Shown piece after piece: positions 27,490-35,959 of a stretch of 64,000 nt of DNA. This DNA is from Poindextera sp036272595. Its GTDB lineage: Bacteria; Pseudomonadota; Alphaproteobacteria; Caulobacterales; Caulobacteraceae. A program made the position numbers and the translations under genes. Numbering within the stretch: the first letter of the stretch is position 1; every line of letters starts with the position of its first letter. The DNA lies in the NCBI GenBank assembly GCA_036272595.1, contig DATAYM010000087.1:1-64000 (forward strand), read 5' to 3'. The notes under the pieces were generated by a model. It had not been told where the DNA came from, searched no databases, and saw only the letters and a list, made by a program, of their open reading frames with translations.

Positions 27490-28826
27490 GATTGAGCCTC
27501 CAGGGTCTCGAGGAAGCGCACCGGGCGGCCGGTCCCTTCGGCGACGACCTCGTCGTCGCGCATGACGATCCGACCACGGATGATGGTGGCCATCGGCCAG
27601 GCCTTGGCTTCGAAGCCGTCGAAGGCGGTCCAGCCGGAGCGGTTGGCCTGGTCCTGGTTACGGATGGTGCGGCGGGCGTTCAGATCGACGATGGTCAGGT
27701 CGGCGTCGTAGCCCACCGCGAGGCGCCCCTTGCCGGCGATGTTGAAGACGCGGTTGGCGCCGTGGGAGGTCAGGTCGACGAACCGCTCCAGGGTCAGCCG
27801 GCCCTCGGCCACGTGGGTCAGCATGACCGCCACCAGGGTCTGCACGCCCGGCATGCCGGACGGCGAGGCCGGATAGGACTTGGCCTTTTCCTCCAGCGTG
27901 TGCGGCGAGTGGTCGGTGCCGATGACGTCGGCGACGCCGAGCGCTATGCCGCGCCAGAGCCCCTGCCGGTGGCGCTCGTCGCGGATCGGCGGGTTCATCT
28001 GGGCCAGGCCCTTCAGGCGCTCGTAGCATTCCGGCGCGGCCATGGTCAGGTGCTGCGGGGTGATCTCGCAGGTGACGATGTCCTTGTTGACGGCGAACAG
28101 CTCGATCTCGTCGGCGGTGGTGGTGTGCAGGATGTGGATGCGCTTGCCGGCGGCGCGGGCCAGCTTGATCAGCCGCCTGGACGAGCGCAGCGCCGTCTCG
28201 GCGTCGCGCACCTCCGGATGGCTGGTCCAGTCGCCCTCGCGCGCCAGCGGCTTGCGCTCGTTCAGCCGATCCTCGTCCTCGGAGTGGAAGGCGGCGCGGC
28301 GGCGGATGGCGGCCAGCACGCGCTTGATGCCCTCGTCGTCGGCGATCAGCAGATTGCCCGTCGACGAGCCCACGAACACCTTGACGCCGCAACAGCCGGG
28401 CAGCCGCTCCAGTTCGCCGAGCTGGTCGGCGTTCTCGTGCGTGCCGCCGATATAGAAGGCGTGGTCGCAGTGCATGCGGTTCCTGGCGCGGGCCAGCTTG
28501 TCGGCCAGCGCCTCGGCCGAGATCGTGTTCGGATTGGTGTTCGGCATCTCGAACACGGCGGTGACGCCGCCGAGCACCGCGCCGCGCGAGCCGGCCTCCA
28601 GGTCTTCCTTCCACTCCATGCCCGGCTCGCGGAAGTGCACCTGGGTGTCGATGACCCCCGGCAGCACGGTCAGGCCGCGCGCGTCGAACACCTCGCCCGC
28701 CGAGGCCTGGCCGAGGTCGCCGATGTCGGCGATCAGCCCGTCGCGCACGCCGACGTCGGCCGGACCGCGCCCGGCATGGTTCACCACCTCGCCGCCACGG
28801 ACGATCAGGTCGAAGGTGTCAGCCAT
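27486..28826 (-). CDS. Dihydroorotase-like cyclic amidohydrolase
   Basis: A 446-residue zinc amidohydrolase of the dihydroorotase/allantoinase/hydantoinase superfamily. The metal-binding HxH is in DTQVHFREPG. The bridging Lys is in CGVKVFVGSSTG, His ligands lie in HILHTTTADE, and the catalytic Asp is in IGTDHSPHT. The pattern fits a class I dihydroorotase annotation. However, pairing with a ThDP enzyme (4-base overlap) and the absence of pyrB argue that it may serve a different cyclic amide. It is divergent from ygfZ with an 81-base intergenic region. Confidence 0.87.
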   Translation of the reverse strand: MADTFDLIVRGGEVVNHAGRGPADVGVRDGLIADIGDLGQASAGEVFDARGLTVLPGVIDTQVHFREPGMEWKEDLEAGSRGAVLGGVTAVFEMPNTNPNTISAEALADKLARARNRMHCDHAFYIGGTHENADQLGELERLPGCCGVKVFVGSSTGNLLIADDEGIKRVLAAIRRRAAFHSEDEDRLNERKPLAREGDWTSHPEVRDAETALRSSRRLIKLARAAGKRIHILHTTTADEIELFAVNKDIVTCEITPQHLTMAAPECYERLKGLAQMNPPIRDERHRQGLWRGIALGVADVIGTDHSPHTLEEKAKSYPASPSGMPGVQTLVAVMLTHVAEGRLTLERFVDLTSHGANRVFNIAGKGRLAVGYDADLTIVDLNARRTIRNQDQANRSGWTAFDGFEAKAWPMATIIRGRIVMRDDEVVAEGTGRPVRFLETLEAQS

Positions 28827-28907
28827 TCAGGGCTCCGGTTTTGGGGATGAGCGGCTCTTCTATAAGCGCACTGGCGCTGCAGCCAAGGCGGCGCCACATC
28901 TGTCGCC

Positions 28908-29720
28908 ATGACCGCAAGCCTCGCCGAACTGAACAGCCGCAGCCTCGTCGGCGTGATCGGGCCGGACTGGCGCGACTTCCTGCAAGGGCTGCTCAGCCAG
29001 GACGTAGAGACGCTGCGGGCCGGCGAACTGCGCTTCGGGGCGCTGTTGACGCCGCAGGGCAAGCTGTTGTTCGACCTCTTCATCCTCGGCCGCGACGACG
29101 GCTGCTGGCTGGACGTGGCGGCGGACCGGCGCGAGTCGCTGATCCAGCGGCTGACGATGTACAGGCTGCGCGCCAAGGTCGAGATCGCCGCCGTCGAGGC
29201 TGCGGTGCGGGCGCTGTGGGGCGATGCGGCGAGCGACTGGCCCGCCGATCCACGGCTGGCCGGGCTCGGCTGGCGCGGCTACGGCCTCGAGGCGCCGCCC
29301 GGCGTCGTGACGGTGGACGAGGCGGCCTATGACGCCATGCGGCTGGCGCTTGGCGTGCCCGACCCGGCCAGGGACTGTCCGCCGGAGACCAGCTATCCGA
29401 TCGAGGCGAATTTCGACCTGCTCAACGGCATCGATTTCCGGAAGGGCTGCTTCGTCGGCCAGGAGACCACTTCGCGCATGAAGCGGCGCGGCGCGATCAA
29501 GACCCGCATGCTGCCGCTGGATTTCGCCGGCCCCGCGCCGCACTTCGGCGCCGAGGTGCTGGCCGGGACCTTGCGCGCCGGCGAGGTGCGCACCGGCGCC
29601 GGCGGCCGCGCCATCGCCCTCCTGCGTCTCGACCGCATCGAAGACGCCGCCCTGAGCGTGGACGATCGCCCGGTGACGGTCGAGACACCGGCCTATTTCC
29701 AGGCTACCAGCAAGGCCTAG
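28908..29720 (+). CDS. ygfZ: YgfZ/GcvT-like folate-binding protein
   Basis: A 270-residue tetrahydrofolate-binding protein needed for maintenance or assembly of certain Fe-S enzymes (IscA/Iba57-type function). The diagnostic motif K-G-C-[FY]-x-G-Q-E is present as KGCFVGQE in the second domain, with N-terminal GVIGPDWRDFLQGLLSQDV and LTPQGKLLFDLF. No catalytic amine-transfer residues of GcvT are evident. It stands alone before a serine hydrolase gene 37 bases downstream. Confidence 0.9.
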   Translation: MTASLAELNSRSLVGVIGPDWRDFLQGLLSQDVETLRAGELRFGALLTPQGKLLFDLFILGRDDGCWLDVAADRRESLIQRLTMYRLRAKVEIAAVEAAVRALWGDAASDWPADPRLAGLGWRGYGLEAPPGVVTVDEAAYDAMRLALGVPDPARDCPPETSYPIEANFDLLNGIDFRKGCFVGQETTSRMKRRGAIKTRMLPLDFAGPAPHFGAEVLAGTLRAGEVRTGAGGRAIALLRLDRIEDAALSVDDRPVTVETPAYFQATSKA

Positions 29721-29756
29721 GGACCCCGCGAGCGGGTTCGAAAAGGGAGGGGACAG

Positions 29757-30899
29757 ATGGGCGCTCAGAGCGACGACCGCATGGCGAAGGCCGTCGATGC
29801 GGTCACCGACGAGGCCATGGCGGCCAGGACGATCGTCGGCTCGGTGATCATGGTCTCGCGCGGCGGCGAGCTGGTCTACGCGCGCGCCGCGGGGCTGGCC
29901 GATCGCGAGGCGGGGACGCCGGTGAAGCCGGACACCATCTTCCGCTACGCCTCGCTGACCAAGCCGATCGTCGCCGCCGCGGCCATGGCGCTGGTGGAAA
30001 AGGGCCTCATCTCGCTGGACGATCCGGTGACCAAATTCCTGCCGGACTTCACCCCCAGATTGCCCGATGGCGAGGCGCCGCCGATCACACTGCGCCAGCT
30101 GATGACCCACACCGCCGGCCTTGCCTACCGGTTCTTCCAGCCCGAAGGCGGGCCCTATCATCTCGCCGACATCTCTGACGGCATGGACCTGCCGGGACGT
30201 TCGATGGAGGACAATCTGCGCCGCATCGCCTCGGCGCCGCTGGCTTATCCGCCCGGAACCGCCTGGGGCTATTCGGTGGCCATGGACGTGATGGGCGCGG
30301 TGCTCGCCAAGGCGGCAGGCAAGCCCTTGCCGGAGGTGGTGAAGGAGCGGGTGACCGGGCCGTTGGGCATGGTCGACACCGGCTTTACGGTCACCGAGCG
30401 CGACCGGCTGGCCACGGCCTATGGCGACGGGAGCCCTGAGCCGGTGCGCATGGGCGCGCACCACATGGTCGCCTTCGGCCCTGGCGCCATCTCGTTCGCG
30501 CCGGACCGGATGTTCGATCCCGGCTCGTTTCCGTCGGCCGGCGCCGGCATGAGCGGCACGGCGCCCGATTTCATGCGCTTCCTCGAGGCGATCCAGGGCG
30601 GCGGCGCGCCGATCCTGCAGACATCCACCGTCGCGCTGATGGATACGGTCGCCACCGCGGACCTGGCCATGATCATGCCAGGCTCGGGCTTCGGCCTCGG
30701 CTGGGCGCTGCAGCGAGATTCCGGCGCCACGCAGACGCCAGGAACCCGGCGCTGGGGCGGCGTCTACGGCAATTCCTGGTTCGCCGATCCAGCGGAGAAG
30801 CTGTCGGTGGTCATCCTGACCAACACCGCCATCGCCGGCATGACCGGCCCCTTTCCCGACGCCATCCGCGACGCGATCTACGGCGCCATCCGTTCTTAG
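29757..30899 (+). CDS. Serine hydrolase of the beta-lactamase class C / EstB family
   Basis: A 380-residue penicillin-binding-protein-fold hydrolase. The nucleophile motif SxxK is SLTK (FRYASLTKPIVAAA). The second motif, usually YxN, reads YSV (WGYSVAMDVMG). The third, usually KTG/HxG, appears as WGG. The YxN to YxV change is typical of esterase-like members rather than true beta-lactamases. No signal peptide is seen, suggesting a cytosolic esterase. The start has a GGAGGGGA Shine-Dalgarno. The 3' end overlaps the convergent pyrophosphohydrolase gene by 4 bases. Confidence 0.87.
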   Translation: MGAQSDDRMAKAVDAVTDEAMAARTIVGSVIMVSRGGELVYARAAGLADREAGTPVKPDTIFRYASLTKPIVAAAAMALVEKGLISLDDPVTKFLPDFTPRLPDGEAPPITLRQLMTHTAGLAYRFFQPEGGPYHLADISDGMDLPGRSMEDNLRRIASAPLAYPPGTAWGYSVAMDVMGAVLAKAAGKPLPEVVKERVTGPLGMVDTGFTVTERDRLATAYGDGSPEPVRMGAHHMVAFGPGAISFAPDRMFDPGSFPSAGAGMSGTAPDFMRFLEAIQGGGAPILQTSTVALMDTVATADLAMIMPGSGFGLGWALQRDSGATQTPGTRRWGGVYGNSWFADPAEKLSVVILTNTAIAGMTGPFPDAIRDAIYGAIRS

Positions 30900-31297
30900 G
30901 GCAGGCGAGGATACTGCTCGGGCCTCGCCAAATAGTAGGCGAGCGCCGGGCAACCTTCCTCAGCCTCGACCGCGGCGTTGTAGACCCGACCGTCGAAACC
31001 GCCCCGCTCAATGCGCTTGGCCAGGCGCCGCGCCTCGATGTCGGCGGCGGCGAAGCCATGGGCGGCCGCGAGCGCGAGCACGACCTCCATCACGTCGGCC
31101 AGTTCGCCAAGCAGCTCCTCGGCCGAGCCGGCTTCGCGGGCCTCGGCGGTTTCTTCGGCCAGCTTGGTTTTCAGGCTCTGGACGAACTCGGCGTCATCCA
31201 GCCGGCGCTCGAAGACGCTCAGGCCCGCCTGCCGCATGATCTCCGGCAACCGGTCGCGGATGAGCTTCTCGACCCGGAAACGCTGGATTTCGGCCAC
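30896..31297 (-). CDS. MazG-like nucleoside triphosphate pyrophosphohydrolase
   Basis: An all-alpha NTP pyrophosphohydrolase of 133 residues. It has RVEKLIRDRLPEIMRQAG, then the metal-binding helices KLAEETAEAREAG (E-E-x2-E) and EELLGELADVMEVVLALA (E-x3-D). Such house-cleaning enzymes hydrolyse non-canonical or excess (d)NTPs. I chose the GTG at 31297 because GGAGAG lies 6 bases upstream; a TTG at 31318 would add 7 residues. The short length fits the phosphoribosyl-ATP pyrophosphohydrolase-like group. Confidence 0.8.
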   Translation of the reverse strand: MAEIQRFRVEKLIRDRLPEIMRQAGLSVFERRLDDAEFVQSLKTKLAEETAEAREAGSAEELLGELADVMEVVLALAAAHGFAAADIEARRLAKRIERGGFDGRVYNAAVEAEEGCPALAYYLARPEQYPRLP

Positions 31298-31463
31298 GGC
31301 GTGCTCTCCGATTTCCAATCCACTGCCCGGGCGGCGACACGGCGGGCGCGATCTCGGGTGGAATCGCCATCAAACCTATAGCATTTCGTACTTCGCCGAT
31401 GGCGGAAGGGTCGCGGTCAAGCCCCCTTTTGCCGGGGGCCGGCACGGGTCATAAGCTCGCGGC

Positions 31464-32054
31464 ATGACCGAGGCTCCGAATCGCTGCGCCTGGGCCCAGC
31501 GGGGCGATGTCCTCTATACGGCCTATCACGACACCGAGTGGGGCGTGCCCGAGCGCGACAGCCGGGCGCTGTGGGAAAAGCTGGTGCTGGACGGCTTCCA
31601 GGCCGGCCTCGCCTGGATCACCATCCTGCGCAAGCGCGACGCCTTCCGCGCCGCCTTCGCCGATTTCGATCCCGAGGTGGTCGCCCGGTTCGGGCCCACG
31701 GACCGCGCGCGGCTGATGGCCGACGCCGGCATCATCCGCTCCAACGCCAAGATCGACGCCGCCATCGCCGGGGCCAAGGTCTACCTGGACATGCGCGAGC
31801 GCGGCGAGGACTTCGCCGACTTCATCTGGGCCTTCACCGGGGGCAAGCCGATCACCAACCACTGGACCAATATCAGCGAGGTCCCGGCCCAGACCCCGCT
31901 GGCCGTGGACATGGCCAAGGCGCTGAAGGCCAAGGGCTTCAAGTTCTGCGGCCCGGTGATCGTCTATGCCTTCATGCAGGCCGTCGGCGTGGTCAACGAC
32001 CACACGACCGACTGCTTCCGGCATGGGCCGGTGGCGCGGATGGCCGGCGCCTGA
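31464..32054 (+). CDS. tag: DNA-3-methyladenine glycosylase I
   Basis: Excises 3-methyladenine from alkylated DNA. 196 residues with the Tag signatures RCAWAQRGDVLYTAYHDTEWG near the N-terminus, LVLDGFQAGLAWITILRKR, and the zinc-snap ligands Cys8, His22 (YHDTEWG), and the C-terminal His/Cys in NDHTTDCFRH. The catalytic or base-binding Glu lies in HDTEWG. The TGA stop overlaps the rnhB ATG by one base. Confidence 0.95.
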   Translation: MTEAPNRCAWAQRGDVLYTAYHDTEWGVPERDSRALWEKLVLDGFQAGLAWITILRKRDAFRAAFADFDPEVVARFGPTDRARLMADAGIIRSNAKIDAAIAGAKVYLDMRERGEDFADFIWAFTGGKPITNHWTNISEVPAQTPLAVDMAKALKAKGFKFCGPVIVYAFMQAVGVVNDHTTDCFRHGPVARMAGA

Positions 32055-32791
32055 TGCCGCCACGCCAATCACCGGAGCGCCAACCAGCGGCGCGCAAGTC
32101 GCCGCCGCGCAAGCCGTCTGGGGGGCCGATCGGCCCACACCTGCTGCTGGAGGCGGCCTGCCCGACGCCGGTCTGCGGCGTCGACGAAGCGGGACGCGGA
32201 CCCTGGGCCGGGCCGGTCAGCGCCGCGGCGGTGATCCTCGATCCGGGCCGCGTGCCCGAGGGCGTCAACGATTCCAAGCTGCTCACCGCCAAGGCGCGCG
32301 AGCGGCTGGAGGCGGAGATCAAGGCCTCGGCCGTGGCCTGGGCGGTGGGGTTCGCCAGCGTCGAGGAGATCGCCGCGCTGAACATCCTGCACGCCACGGG
32401 CCTGGCCATGCACCGGGCGGTGCAGGGCCTGCAGGTGACGCCGGTGTTCGCGCTGGTGGACGGCAACTACGCCTTTCGCCTGCCCTGCGCGGTCAAGACC
32501 GTGGTCAAGGGCGACGCCATCTCGGTCTCCATCGCCGCCGCCTCGATCCTGGCCAAGACGGCGCGCGACCGGCTGATGGCCGAGATGGACGCGGTCTACC
32601 CCGGCTATGGTTTCGCCGCCCACAAGGGCTATCGCGCCCCGGTCCATGGCGAGGCGCTGCTGCGGCTCGGGCCGTGCCCGATCCATCGCATGGGTTGGGC
32701 GCCGGTGCGGCTGGCCCTGGCCGGTGAGAACCCCATGCTGGCGGCGTCGCTGTTCGACCTGGGCGAGCCGGATGACGGCGGAAGCTTCTGA
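32054..32791 (+). CDS. rnhB: Ribonuclease HII
   Basis: Removes ribonucleotides from RNA-DNA hybrids. 245 residues. Metal-binding acidic residues lie in GVDEAGRGPWAGP (Asp-Glu pair), with further Asp in FALVDGNYAF and VVKGDAISVSIAAASILAKTARD. An N-terminal extension of about 40 residues is rich in Arg, Pro and Lys (MPPRQSPERQPAARKSPPRK) and is probably disordered. The start at 32054 overlaps the tag stop (TGATG). The 3' end overlaps the ClC gene by 20 bases. Confidence 0.95.
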   Translation: MPPRQSPERQPAARKSPPRKPSGGPIGPHLLLEAACPTPVCGVDEAGRGPWAGPVSAAAVILDPGRVPEGVNDSKLLTAKARERLEAEIKASAVAWAVGFASVEEIAALNILHATGLAMHRAVQGLQVTPVFALVDGNYAFRLPCAVKTVVKGDAISVSIAAASILAKTARDRLMAEMDAVYPGYGFAAHKGYRAPVHGEALLRLGPCPIHRMGWAPVRLALAGENPMLAASLFDLGEPDDGGSF

Positions 32792-34571
32792 CGCCCCCGC
32801 CTTGACGCGCGAGCGGGCCTCGCCGCTGGAGGCCGTGGCGCGGCGCCTGCGCAGCCTGGTCCGGCGCAGCGAATTCTCGCTGGTCATCCTGGCGGCGGTC
32901 ATCGGCATCGCCGCGGGCCTGTCGGTCGCGCTGATCGGCACCCTGTCCAGCGACATGCACAACCTCTTATTCGGCGTTGGCGGCGAGCGGCTGAGCGGCG
33001 TCAAACACCTGAAGCGCGGCCATGCGGCGCCGATCCTGGGCGGTGTCTTCCTGGGCGTCGGGGCCTGGCTGTGGAGCCGCCGCCGCCCGACCGTGCCGGT
33101 CGACCCGATCGAGGCCAACGCCCTGCACGGCGGGCGCATGTCGCTGCGCGACAGCCTGTGGGTGACGGCCCAGACCCTGATCTCCAACGGCTTCGGCGCC
33201 TCGGTGGGGCTCGAGGCCGGCTACGCCCAGGTCGGCGCGGGGCTGGCCTCCAAGCTGGGCAGCATGCTTCGCCTGCGCCGCAACGACCTGCGCATGCTGG
33301 TGGGCTGCGGCGCCGGCGGCGCCATCGGCGCGGCGTTCGGCGCGCCGCTGACCGGCGCCTTCTACGCCTTCGAGCTGATCGTCGGGACCTATACGGTGCA
33401 GTCGGCCGCGCCGATCCTGGTCGCCAGCCTCGCCGGGGTGCTGACCGCGCGGGCGGTGCGCGCCACCACCTACGTGATCCACGCGCCGGCGGCCGGCGTG
33501 CTCAACCTGTCGGACTATCTCAGCGTCGTCCTGCTCGGCCTGCTCTGCGCGGCCGTGGGCATCGCGGTCATGCGCGCGGTCTACTTGATGGAGCGGCTGT
33601 TCGACTGGACGCGGCTGCCGAGGGGCGTGCGGCCGGCGATCGGCGGCTGCGTGCTCGGGGGGCTGTCGCTGATCACCCCGCAGGTGCTGGCGGCCGGCCA
33701 TGGCGCCCTGACGGTCGATATCCCGGCCAGGCTGACGCTGAGCGCCCTGCTGTTCCTGGTCGCGCTGAAGGCCGCCGCCTCGGTGGTGTCGCTGGGCTCG
33801 GGCTTCCGCGGCGGCCTGTTCTTCGCCTCGCTGTTCCTCGGCGCGCTGATGGGCAAGCTGTTCGCCGTCGCGGTGGCGCTGGCGGCACCGCAGATCGCGC
33901 TCGATCCGACCCTGTGCATCCTGGTCGGCATGTCGTCGCTGGCGGTGGCCGTGGTCGGCGGGCCGCTGACCATGTCCTTCCTGGTGCTGGAGACCACCGG
34001 CGACTTCACGGTGACCAGCGTGGTGCTGGCCGCCTCGCTGGTCACCAGCCTCGCCGTGCGCGAAACCTTCGGCTACTCCTTCTCCACCTGGCGGCTACAC
34101 CTGCGCGGCGAGACCATCCGCAGCGCCATCGACGTCGGCTGGATGCGCATGCTCACCGTCGGCCGGATGATGCGGCGCGATCCCTCGACCATCCCCGCCA
34201 GCGCCAGCCTGAAGGAGCTGCGCCGGCGCTACCCGCTCGGCTCGACCCAGCGGGTGGTGGTGGTGGACGACATCGGCCGCTATCTCGGCATCGCCATGGT
34301 CGCCGAGGCCTTCGCCTCGGCCGACCGGCCGGAGGAGGACGCGGGGCGCACCGCCGGCGACCTCGCCCGCTGGGCGGACACGGCCCTGACCCCGGACATG
34401 AACGTCAAGGAGGCGGTCGCCATCTTCGACCGCACCGAGAGCGAGGCGCTGGCGGTGGTCGACGACCTGGCCAGCCGCAAGGTGATCGGCCTGCTGACCG
34501 AAGGCTATGCGCTGCGCCGCTATTCCGAGGAGCTGGACAAGGCCCGCCAGGGGCTGACCGGCGGCGGCTAG
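32772..34571 (+). CDS. ClC family chloride channel/transporter with CBS domains
   Basis: A 599-residue inner-membrane ClC protein. About ten hydrophobic helices lie between residues 40 and 450. The gating-glutamate motif is GLEAGYAQ with Glu148 (GREGP in classical ClCs). The Ser-motif region reads SNGFGASVG, and GSGFRGGLFF replaces the GxFxP loop. C-terminal residues 455-590 form two CBS domains (VGRMMRRDPSTIPASASLKE; WADTALTPDMNVKEAVAIF), likely nucleotide-sensing. The ion-selectivity motifs are non-canonical, so channel versus H+/Cl- exchange cannot be decided. The start lies inside rnhB (20-base overlap). Confidence 0.92.
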   Translation: MTAEASDAPALTRERASPLEAVARRLRSLVRRSEFSLVILAAVIGIAAGLSVALIGTLSSDMHNLLFGVGGERLSGVKHLKRGHAAPILGGVFLGVGAWLWSRRRPTVPVDPIEANALHGGRMSLRDSLWVTAQTLISNGFGASVGLEAGYAQVGAGLASKLGSMLRLRRNDLRMLVGCGAGGAIGAAFGAPLTGAFYAFELIVGTYTVQSAAPILVASLAGVLTARAVRATTYVIHAPAAGVLNLSDYLSVVLLGLLCAAVGIAVMRAVYLMERLFDWTRLPRGVRPAIGGCVLGGLSLITPQVLAAGHGALTVDIPARLTLSALLFLVALKAAASVVSLGSGFRGGLFFASLFLGALMGKLFAVAVALAAPQIALDPTLCILVGMSSLAVAVVGGPLTMSFLVLETTGDFTVTSVVLAASLVTSLAVRETFGYSFSTWRLHLRGETIRSAIDVGWMRMLTVGRMMRRDPSTIPASASLKELRRRYPLGSTQRVVVVDDIGRYLGIAMVAEAFASADRPEEDAGRTAGDLARWADTALTPDMNVKEAVAIFDRTESEALAVVDDLASRKVIGLLTEGYALRRYSEELDKARQGLTGGG

Positions 34572-34580
34572 CACTGATTT

Positions 34581-34595
34581 TTAACCGTACCGCTT
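34581..34595 (+). promoter_or_regulatory. Possible degenerate CtrA half-site upstream of ccrM
   Basis: TTAA followed after 7 bases by GCTT lies 31-45 bases before the ccrM start. CtrA, the Caulobacter cell-cycle regulator, recognises TTAA-N7-TTAA, and ccrM is a known CtrA target in Caulobacter. One half is perfect and the other matches only two of four positions. No GANTC site is present in the 54-base intergenic region. Confidence 0.25.
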
Positions 34596-34625
34596 CACCG
34601 TCCGGGCCAGTGGCGGGAGCGGCGT

Positions 34626-35702
34626 ATGACCTTCGGGACGGAAACCATTATCGAAGGCGATTGCCTCGAGGCGCTGGCGAAGCTGCCCGAGGGCTGTGCG
34701 GACCTGGTGTTCGCCGACCCGCCCTATAACCTCCAGCTCGGCGGCGAGCTTTTGCGACCGGACAATTCCAAGGTCGACGCGGTCGACGACGACTGGGACC
34801 AGTTCGCCTCGTTCGCCGCCTATGACGAGTTCACCAGGGCGTGGCTGAGCGCCTGCCGGCGGGTCCTGAAGCCCGACGGGTCGCTATGGGTGATCGGCAG
34901 CTACCACAACATCTTCCGCGTCGGCGCCGCCCTGCAGGACCTGGGGTTCTGGATCCTGAACGACGTGATCTGGCGCAAGTCCAACCCGATGCCGAACTTC
35001 AAGGGTACGCGCTTCACCAACGCGCACGAGACGCTGATCTGGGCGGCCAGGGGGCGCGGACCGAAACGCTACACCTTCAACTACGACGCGATGAAGATGG
35101 CCAATGACGAGCTGCAGATGCGCTCGGACTGGACGCTGCCCCTGTGCACCGGCGAGGAGCGGATCAAGGGCCCCGACGGCCAGAAGGCCCACCCGACCCA
35201 GAAGCCCGAGGCGCTGCTGCACCGGGTGATCCTGGCCTCGTCCAGGCCGGGCGACCTGATCGTCGATCCGTTCTTCGGCACCGGCACCACCGGGGCGGCG
35301 GCCAAGCGGCTGGGGCGCCGCTTCATCGGCGTCGAGCGCGAGCCGAACTATGTGGCGGTGGCGAAGACCCGCATCGCCCAGGTGATCCCGGCCTCGGGCG
35401 AGGACCTCGAGGTGATGGGCTCCAAGCGCAGCGAGCCGCGCGTCGCCTTCGGCCAGATCGTCGAGGCGGGGCTGCTGCGGCCGGGCGACAAGCTGTTCTC
35501 GCCCAAAGGCCAGCATACCGCGCGGGTGCGGGCGGACGGCAGCCTGACCTCGGGCGAGCTGGCCGGTTCGATCCACAAGCTGGGCGCCATGGTCCAGTCG
35601 CAGCCGGCGTGCAACGGCTGGACCTATTGGCATTTCAAGACCGACCGCGGCCTCGCCCCCATCGACGTGCTCCGCGCCAAGGTGCGCGCGGAAATGGGCT
35701 AG
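34626..35702 (+). CDS. ccrM: Cell-cycle-regulated DNA adenine methyltransferase CcrM (GANTC)
   Basis: Beta-class N6-adenine methyltransferase that methylates GANTC and couples chromosome replication to cell-cycle transcription. 358 residues, the length of Caulobacter CcrM. The catalytic motif DPPY (31-34) comes before the SAM motif DPFFGTGTTG (214-223), the beta-class order. The C-terminal 80 residues (KLFSPKGQHTARVRADGSL; KTDRGLAPIDVLRAKVRAEMG) form the CcrM-specific DNA-recognition extension. There is no partner restriction endonuclease, consistent with a solitary methyltransferase. It follows the ClC gene with a 54-base gap that must contain its promoter or be read through. Confidence 0.97.
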   Translation: MTFGTETIIEGDCLEALAKLPEGCADLVFADPPYNLQLGGELLRPDNSKVDAVDDDWDQFASFAAYDEFTRAWLSACRRVLKPDGSLWVIGSYHNIFRVGAALQDLGFWILNDVIWRKSNPMPNFKGTRFTNAHETLIWAARGRGPKRYTFNYDAMKMANDELQMRSDWTLPLCTGEERIKGPDGQKAHPTQKPEALLHRVILASSRPGDLIVDPFFGTGTTGAAAKRLGRRFIGVEREPNYVAVAKTRIAQVIPASGEDLEVMGSKRSEPRVAFGQIVEAGLLRPGDKLFSPKGQHTARVRADGSLTSGELAGSIHKLGAMVQSQPACNGWTYWHFKTDRGLAPIDVLRAKVRAEMG

Positions 35703-35784
35703 GAGCTCAAAACCGCTCACCCCACGGCGGCGGCGATCCAGGGTCTTTTGATTTCGACCTTCACCCTCGGCCGCGCTCGAAGAA

Positions 35785-35882
35785 TTTGGACCACGAAAAA
35801 CACGAACCCACACGAACGGTCGGCGTCACCGCATCAGCCAATCTGGCCCGTTCGTGTTTTTCGTGTCGTTCGTGGTCCAAAA
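35785..35882. repeat. 35-bp-arm intergenic inverted repeat
   Basis: The left arm (35785-35819) begins TTTGGACCACGAAAAACACG and the right arm (35848-35882) is its near-perfect reverse complement, ending TCGTTCGTGGTCCAAA. A 28-base spacer separates them. Each arm contains internal CACGAA/TTCGTG repeats. This looks like a dispersed palindromic element of the CACGAA type seen between genes in many proteobacteria. It lies between convergent ccrM and the Cys-repeat gene. Confidence 0.8.
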
Positions 35883-35912
35883 ACCTGCATCCGCCTTCGC
35901 GGGGTAAGCGAA

Positions 35913-35941
35913 GAGAGAGAAGCCCGTCAGCTTGCTCTCTC
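35913..35941 (-). terminator. Candidate terminator of the Cys-repeat protein gene
   Basis: Read on the minus strand, GAGAGAGCAAGC pairs with GCTTCTCTCTC around a 6-base loop, with a one-base bulge. It lies about 20 bases after the stop at 35960. The following bases (TTCGC) give only a poor T-run, so an intrinsic terminator is likely but not certain. Confidence 0.5.
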
Positions 35942-35959
35942 CGCGCCAGGTCGTTCGGG

